Below, one piece after another: positions 58,896 through 64,000 of a stretch of DNA of 64,000 nucleotides. Numbering within the stretch: the first letter of the stretch is position 1; every line of letters starts with the position of its first letter. The position numbers were made by a program, and so were the translations under genes. This stretch comes from Epiperipatus broadwayi (Eukaryota; Onychophora; Udeonychophora; Euonychophora; Peripatidae), in assembly GCA_028023455.1 (NCBI GenBank), contig JAQFVV010012420.1:7207194-7271193 (forward strand), in the 5' to 3' direction. Under the pieces are notes generated by a model. The model saw nothing but the letters and a program-made list of their open reading frames with translations, did no database searches and had not been told where the DNA came from.

Positions 58896-61160
58896 ATTTT
58901 TAAAAAGTAAATTTATTGACTATGAATACAAAGTAGAAATAGTAAAGCAAATACAAGGAGGAAAAGACAAATAAATTGTCTTGAATCATGATGAGCATTC
59001 AGACAGTTTGTGCAACATGCACTTTTTTCAGCAGTCTTGTCATTCTTCTTTCAATTGAGAGTTCAGTATCTTTACCTGACAAAACATAGGCAAGGAACCA
59101 AAACACATTCCCCAGCCTTAGGACCATTATAGGAGAGCTGATCCTTTGTAGCTCTTAATTGTCTGAAATGGGCACACCTAGCCATGGCTTGAGCCATCTT
59201 AGTGGCTTATGTTGAGTAACTCATGGACAGACCATTAAGGAACCCCCCCCAGCACTGACATGAAAACTATTCTGGCAACACCACAAGCTTCCAGGTATCA
59301 TTATAGATTCTTTCTGGAGAAATCATATGATCCCCTTTCTGATAGCCTTGATCTTGCACAAAAGTTCATTATGTAAATTACCATTACTCTTCCCAAAAAT
59401 CAGATGGCATCTCATTGTCCAGACTATGTAGTTCATGATGATTGACAGTCTAATTATTCCAAAGATTTCAGTTTTCAAGTATTCATTCAGGTTAAAAATC
59501 CTTTGTTTATAGAATGTTATTCAACTATTGAGTATTGTTCTGCATTTATTTAATATCACACAATCAAAGAAGAGATGCTGCAGTGATTCATTCTCTTGAT
59601 TGCACATCTGGCAGACTAGATTTAGTTTGGCAAAGCCTCTCCTCATGACTAAAAATTCATTGGGTGAGTGCAGTCAAATTTACTTTTATGATGAAATCCA
59701 GAAATCTTCCCTCCAGCATCCAGAATTAAAATTTTCTGATTAACAGATCATTCAAAAATCCCAAGAAGCCATGAGGAGTGGCTGTGGTAGGGTTAAGCAA
59801 TTGATATATAGCCCAATATTTTAATTTAGGTGACAACAATTTGCCTCCAATACCTGCCCCTTAACCAATGCAACAAGCTTCTCCAGCCAACCCAGAAGTT
59901 TTTAAGTGGTGGCCTATTCATAGGCAGCGGTGAGTCAGTGGGGGGGAATTAAAAAATGAAAAACAGCTGATGTAAACAACTATCTCAACCCAACCAACAG
60001 ATTATGGGGCCTCTGATACAGAAAGGTTTGAATAGAGTGAAAGGCCAGACCGTCAGCCTTTCTGGGTTGACACATCTTTCTGTGACTTATGGTGACAACT
60101 TTTTTCTTTTAGAGTAGTCGCGAGCAAAGAGAATTAACCCTCACCTGGAAACCTTTAGTTGGTGCTATTACCAGCATGAAATAACTTATCTTGGGGAAGG
60201 CTAGCATATTAAGAATGCCACCTTTCCCACTAAGGATAGGTAAATCCATGAAATTGAATCAACTGTGCTCTTGATCACCTCAAGTAATTTACTTTGAACC
60301 TAAATTCTCATATCTCTTGCAGAAATCATAAGGGAAAACTGAGAAAATTCTGTGGCATGGCCAAAAAACTAGAAGAAACCTTCCCAGTCAATAACCACCA
60401 TACCATAGACTTATCCCGATTAAAGATAAGGCCACAGTTCTCAGAATACCAGTCCATGATCTTCTCGAGACTAGGAATATATTGCTCTGGTGGAAGAAAC
60501 ATCACAATGTCATTGACATAGGTAAGACACTTGACCACTCTTCCCAGGTTTGGAATATGAAGACCCAGTAGGTTCCTCTCAAGTCTAATGAGTAATGGGT
60601 TTGAATGCTGAGAATAAAAGAGTGCTGAGAAGAGAACCCTGTAGGATGGAGAGATTCAGATGAAACCTAGGTATCACCTTTTCATACAAAGTGACCAGAA
60701 TCTCTGTTACTAAAAAGATTTTCAATTATGGAAAGATGGGCCTCAGAGACCATATAACACCTAAGTACCCCAATGAGTAGATGCCTCACATGCTCAAGCA
60801 TAATCTTATAAAAATAAACAGCATTGGTTGTGGAGAGCTCTTTTCTTGTGAACTGTGCAGTAGATAAATTTTCATAAATTATATTTTAAATATGGTTCTT
60901 AAGTGACTCAACAATCTTGACAATCCGATGCATCATAGAAATCAGCCAAAGACTAGAGAGCTCAGAAGGTGAACCATGTTTTTTTAGAAAGGGTACTAGT
61001 GAGACTGGATACAGTCCCTCAATTGACCTACACCCTGTGTCCAGCTCATTGATGACTCCCAAGATGATTGGCACAACAAAATAACTCAGGTGTAGCAGAA
61101 GGAACTTGAGGAATCACATGTGGACCAGGGTGGGCCCTCTCTGGAAATAACAATGAAAGA
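58896..61160 (-). mobile_element. 5'-truncated, decayed relative of the full-length LINE (ORF2 part)
   Basis: Minus-strand pieces align with the RT frame at 27675-30275. IPVIHGMIDLIATG corresponds to MPIILGVINELDTG (60886-61074) and MVPFLKK to LVPFLKK. ISYMDDVVVF corresponds to LTYVNDIVMF (YVND at 60509-60520, first Asp lost). ILTGQKISGGF corresponds to LLTGKVSSSF, and the C-terminal CCHC is recognisable near 59590-59630. The 3' end repeats caataaattt near 58910. Homology stops near 61160, so the insert lacks ORF1, the endonuclease and part of ORF2. It lies directly downstream of the hAT remnant. Confidence 0.85.
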
Positions 61161-61221
61161 TTTTAATCAGAATTATAAAAAATAATAATACCAAATAAAT
61201 TAGCTTGGAAAACTGAATTTT

Positions 61222-62640
61222 ATGAGATGGTTGCACTTGATAATCTGTCAACAATTTATCTTTCCAGTTTTAAATTAGTGAATTGCATTCTCAAATCTCT
61301 ATGTTCAGTGATAAGCAATTGATGTATATCCTGAAGCAGGTTTAAACTATACTGAATCCTTTCTCTACTAGATAGGATGATGGAAAGGCCAACAAATACT
61401 TTTGTACAACAGTCCATAGAGCCAGATACAGAAATGGAATATCTTGTTTCAACCCCTTTTGATAATTCTTTTTGAATTGTATCTTGAGAACCTCATGCTG
61501 ATGGTTATCAGCTCATCTTTCAAAATTATATTTAGTTCTGCACTAGTAGTGTATGGGTTTATTATCCAGTCCTGTATTTTCAATAATAAAATATCTTTAA
61601 ACCTAGTTATGAAATCTAAGTGAAGAGCTTCCAAGTGGTTGACATACCATAAGATCTTTTCTTCTTGGACTGTGTCTATTTTAAATAAGTTGAGGAACTG
61701 GGAAACTCAGACCTTTGCAATACTTTATTTAAAAAACATTAATCTGGTAACAAAACTGATATGATCAATTTTGCCTTGATGAGATTTGCATTGTCTCCTT
61801 GCAGTTGTAAATTCACATCATTAAATTTGTCAAAGAAGTTGGTTAAATAAGCAATATCTGTTTTATTGTTAAGTAAATATTCTTTCAACCTGGAATCATC
61901 TTCCAAACACTCTAAAACAGATTGAAAAAATGCAAAAAATCTCACCAAACATAAACCTTTTGAAAGCCAGCAGACTTTTGTATGGAGAACCAATTGAAAG
62001 AAATCTTCTTCACTTTACCTGCATAATCGATTGAACAGTTTATTGTTCAAAGCATTGTTTCAAATTTTATTTACAGCTGTTATAACAAACAAGTGATTGA
62101 TGCATTTTGTCGCTAAGGTTCTTGACTACTAAATATTGCCTAAGAAATACACAATGAATTGCAAGCACTTCAGATATGTGTTATTTCAGGTAACTCATTA
62201 AACTGTGATTATGACCAACCATAGCTGGTGCTCCATTTGCACAACAGATATTGTATTTGTCAATTCTTTTTCTCTGAACCTCTGATGTCAGATTCTAATG
62301 TTCTAGCAAAAAGCAGCTCTTCATGCACTTACATGTCAGCAACAATGTTTCATTATTGAGTAATGTTGACTCATCCAATTGGAGGCAAAACATTTTTTGC
62401 AAATAATTACACAAATGGTTTTCTATATCATGACTCATTTTCAATATGTCTTTGAACTAGGTTATTGCTCAAAGGAATCCTTTTTATAACAACTTGTAGT
62501 ATATGATTGTGGAGTACAGTATTCAATATCTCCATGACAGCCAGTAGAATCAATTTCTCTCTTATAGTGTGTAGCTCACCAGATTTTGCAATGAGTAGGG
62601 ATATGTTTATGATACCCTTAATTCATTATTATTTTGCTTC
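61222..62640 (-). pseudogene. hAT transposase remnant (ZBED/SCAND3 type), core and C-terminus
   Basis: On the minus strand from high to low coordinates: LLIAKSGELHTI (about 62575-62610), LDEST (about 62370; first catalytic Asp retained), CANGAPAMVGHNHS (about 62200-62243; the family has C-T-D-G-A-P-A-M, so the second Asp is Asn), VCWLSKG (about 61970) and LNLQLQG-like VNLQLQG (about 61800). DWIINPYTT and LKDELITI follow (about 61500-61570), then a C-terminal L-S-L-N...QVQPSH (61222-61239), matching the family's end. It is the cut-and-paste transposase of a hAT element, related to domesticated vertebrate ZBED5/SCAND3/FAM200 proteins. Several stops are present. The N-terminal BED part is displaced to 63509-63720 by an insertion. 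Confidence 0.85.
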
Positions 62641-62769
62641 TGTGATGATACAAACATATTATCTACAAATCCATTTACTTCTGTTTCTAATCACCACTCA
62701 ATCCTTTTTTCTTTTCAAAATATACATTACATATAACCATATAATTCTATAATTAAAACACTTCCTCTT

Positions 62770-63508
62770 TTCTTTATAAAAACTTTATTTGTTGTATATA
62801 TATTTAGTTGTTCCACCGTTTCAACTATTTTTACTTTATAGTCATTTTCAAGGATCTATAAAAAACATATTACATTATAACAAACTCCACATAATAAAAC
62901 CAAAAAGACCCAAAAAATCAAAAAAATATAAAAAACACACACAATATAAATAAAATACATTAAAATCATTTAAATTAAAACACAAAATATACACCACACT
63001 TACTTGCCCCCCTTCTCAAAAAACCTTCCCTTTTTACATTTTCTTTTATCCAAAATCCAATTGTTACAATAAAACACTTATTTCCTTCTTCTGTCTTATA
63101 TACTTCAAAATTATATTTCCAAAAATAATTATTTATGCATTACTTATCCAATTCTATTTAAAACAGGTTTATACTTTTTATATATAAACTCTCTTTTACC
63201 ATTCTTTCTTTATATAATCTAACCCCCTCCAACATTTTAATCTTAAAATCTATATGTCCAACTTCCTTACTATGTATATTTACATTAGAATTCCTATCTC
63301 TCAAATGATGTCCCAATCTTGTCTCTAATTTGTTCTTTGTTGTACCAATATATGATCCATCTTTATTATCTTTTTTACAATCCAAAACCTCTATTTTATA
63401 AATATCATTCATATTTTCAACATTCCTATTTTTTATCATATTACCAAAATTACATTTCCTTTTATATACTGGTTTCAACATATTATCTATTGTAGTTCTC
63501 TTCAGAAT
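62770..63508 (-). mobile_element. Penelope-like element fragment (GIY-YIG end plus 3' UTR) inserted in the hAT
   Basis: Minus-strand residues of the 147-residue frame ending at 63158 contain DIYKIEVLDCKK, then GSYIGTTKNKLETRLGHHL. This is the GIY-YIG nuclease fold start (Y-K-I...D-C...Y-I-G-T-T...L-x-T-R-L...H) found at the C-terminus of Penelope-like retroelements, here with Asp in place of the first Gly. The frame ends LYIKSINLF. The 3' UTR follows, with ttgaaaatgactat and atagttgaaacggtgg (about 62810-62850) and aataaa near 62785. The RT is absent, so the copy is 5'-truncated. Confidence 0.75.
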
Positions 63509-63601
63509 TTTATCTTTAAGTGATTGAAAGTATGACAAATCTTTTTCTTTTTTGTCAGGGTGAATTCTGTTCAAGTGATCTGCTAGTGTTGATGGTTTCA
63601 T
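63158..63601 (-). CDS. Chimeric open frame: BED-finger half fused to GIY-YIG domain
   Basis: A 147-residue open frame with two origins. Residues 1-31 (MKPSTLADHLNRIHPDKKEK, then DLSYFQSLKDK) match the second half of a hAT-type BED zinc finger (M-K-P-S-x-L-x-x-H-L...H-P). From about residue 35, and clearly from 66, the sequence is the GIY-YIG domain of a Penelope-like element (Y68, Y84, R95). The junction falls near 63508. The first half of the finger (two Cys) lies immediately upstream in 63598-63720, not in the same open frame. The insertion happens to keep the frame. No evidence of expression can be read from sequence, so treat as an accidental chimera unless conserved elsewhere. Confidence 0.6.
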   Translation of the reverse strand: MKPSTLADHLNRIHPDKKEKDLSYFQSLKDKILKRTTIDNMLKPVYKRKCNFGNMIKNRNVENMNDIYKIEVLDCKKDNKDGSYIGTTKNKLETRLGHHLRDRNSNVNIHSKEVGHIDFKIKMLEGVRLYKERMVKESLYIKSINLF

Positions 63602-63720
63602 AGCACCATTCTTTCACATATGAGGCACATTGGTAAATATTTGTTTGATAATGAAGGGACAAATCTTAGCTTCAAATAGTCCAAACTGTACTGTCTGCAT
63701 TTCTTTTTTGGTTCAGTTAT
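63509..63720 (-). pseudogene. hAT transposase N-terminus: BED zinc finger
   Basis: Minus-strand text KKKCRQYSLDYLKLRFVPS, then MCLICERMV, then MKPSTLADHLNRIHPDK is the classical start of ZBED/SCAND3-type hAT transposases (K-R-x-Y...Y-x-x-x-G-F...C-x-x-C...M-K-P-S-x-L-x-x-H-x...H-P). Cys-Cys and His-His ligands are all visible, but split by a frame change near 63600. It belongs with the core at 61222-62640. Confidence 0.8.
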
Positions 63721-64000
63721 CTTATTATTGTAAGAAATAAAAACTTTTATTAACCAACAATTTGAACAGCTCCTGTGATAAAAAAACAATAAAGTAGGTA
63801 CTTACTCAAAACAGAAGATTTTTGTTCAAACCCTAATAAATAAATAATGTCTTCTGATTTTCTTTTTCATAATACTACTACTCAATAAATATATTCAAAG
63901 TTAAATAACAAATAAGTATGTCACATCAAATGAACTAATTTATAGTATTTTATGAAAGCATGGCCATACAAGACTGATAGATTCTGCTATTAGCGAAGAT
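63721..64000. other. 5' flank of the hAT remnant
   Basis: A+T-rich. The hAT terminal inverted repeat may lie here or beyond the window, but I did not identify it. Confidence 0.4.

Overview
This window is very A+T-rich, repeat-laden DNA from an animal nuclear genome. Three things place it there. It holds one spliced exon of a GABA-B (class C) receptor with a perfect donor site. It holds one spliced terminal exon of an unidentified gene. It also carries fossils typical of metazoa: an L1/Tx1-like LINE, Ty3/gypsy elements, a Penelope-like element with a GIY-YIG domain, hAT and mariner transposases, and tRNA-Gly-derived SINEs. No bacterial operon, rRNA, functional tRNA, CRISPR array or phage feature was seen. 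An invertebrate with large introns (a mollusc, for example) fits best, but this sequence cannot settle the phylum.

Layout. 0-7.3 kb: non-coding, with two foldback-type repeats. 7.3-12.2 kb: minus-strand Ty3/gypsy remnant with recognisable gag, protease, RT and integrase. 12.2-16.2 kb: the GABA-B receptor exon (14414-14564, plus strand), then a palindromic repeat split by a solo LTR (15214-15961, 5-bp target duplication). 16.2-25 kb: a diverged duplicated segment, a second gag remnant, and a hAT-like MITE. 26-27 kb: a plus-strand Lys/Glu-rich remnant. 27.36-33.56 kb: a full-length but inactivated LINE with a 17-bp target-site duplication. 34-37 kb: the second copy of another duplicated segment, a poly(A)-tailed retrocopy and a perfect tandem duplication. 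38.5 kb: the terminal coding exon of a minus-strand gene. 40.7-45.4 kb: mariner remnant, hairpin palindrome, two tRNA-Gly SINEs. 45.5-58.9 kb: mostly featureless A+T-rich DNA with a possible minus-strand promoter and first exon near 57.6 kb. 58.9-64 kb: a nested stack made of a 5'-truncated old relative of the LINE, a ZBED/SCAND3-type hAT transposase remnant, and a Penelope-like fragment inserted into that hAT. The last insertion creates a single open frame joining half a BED zinc finger to a GIY-YIG endonuclease domain.

How it fits together. The host-gene signal is two isolated exons on opposite strands, so most of the window is probably intron or intergenic DNA. Everything else with protein-coding character is transposon-derived and carries stops, frameshifts or lost catalytic residues. 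The best-supported structures are those where sequence alone gives proof: target-site duplications, paired arms, and paralogous copies that reveal the empty site.
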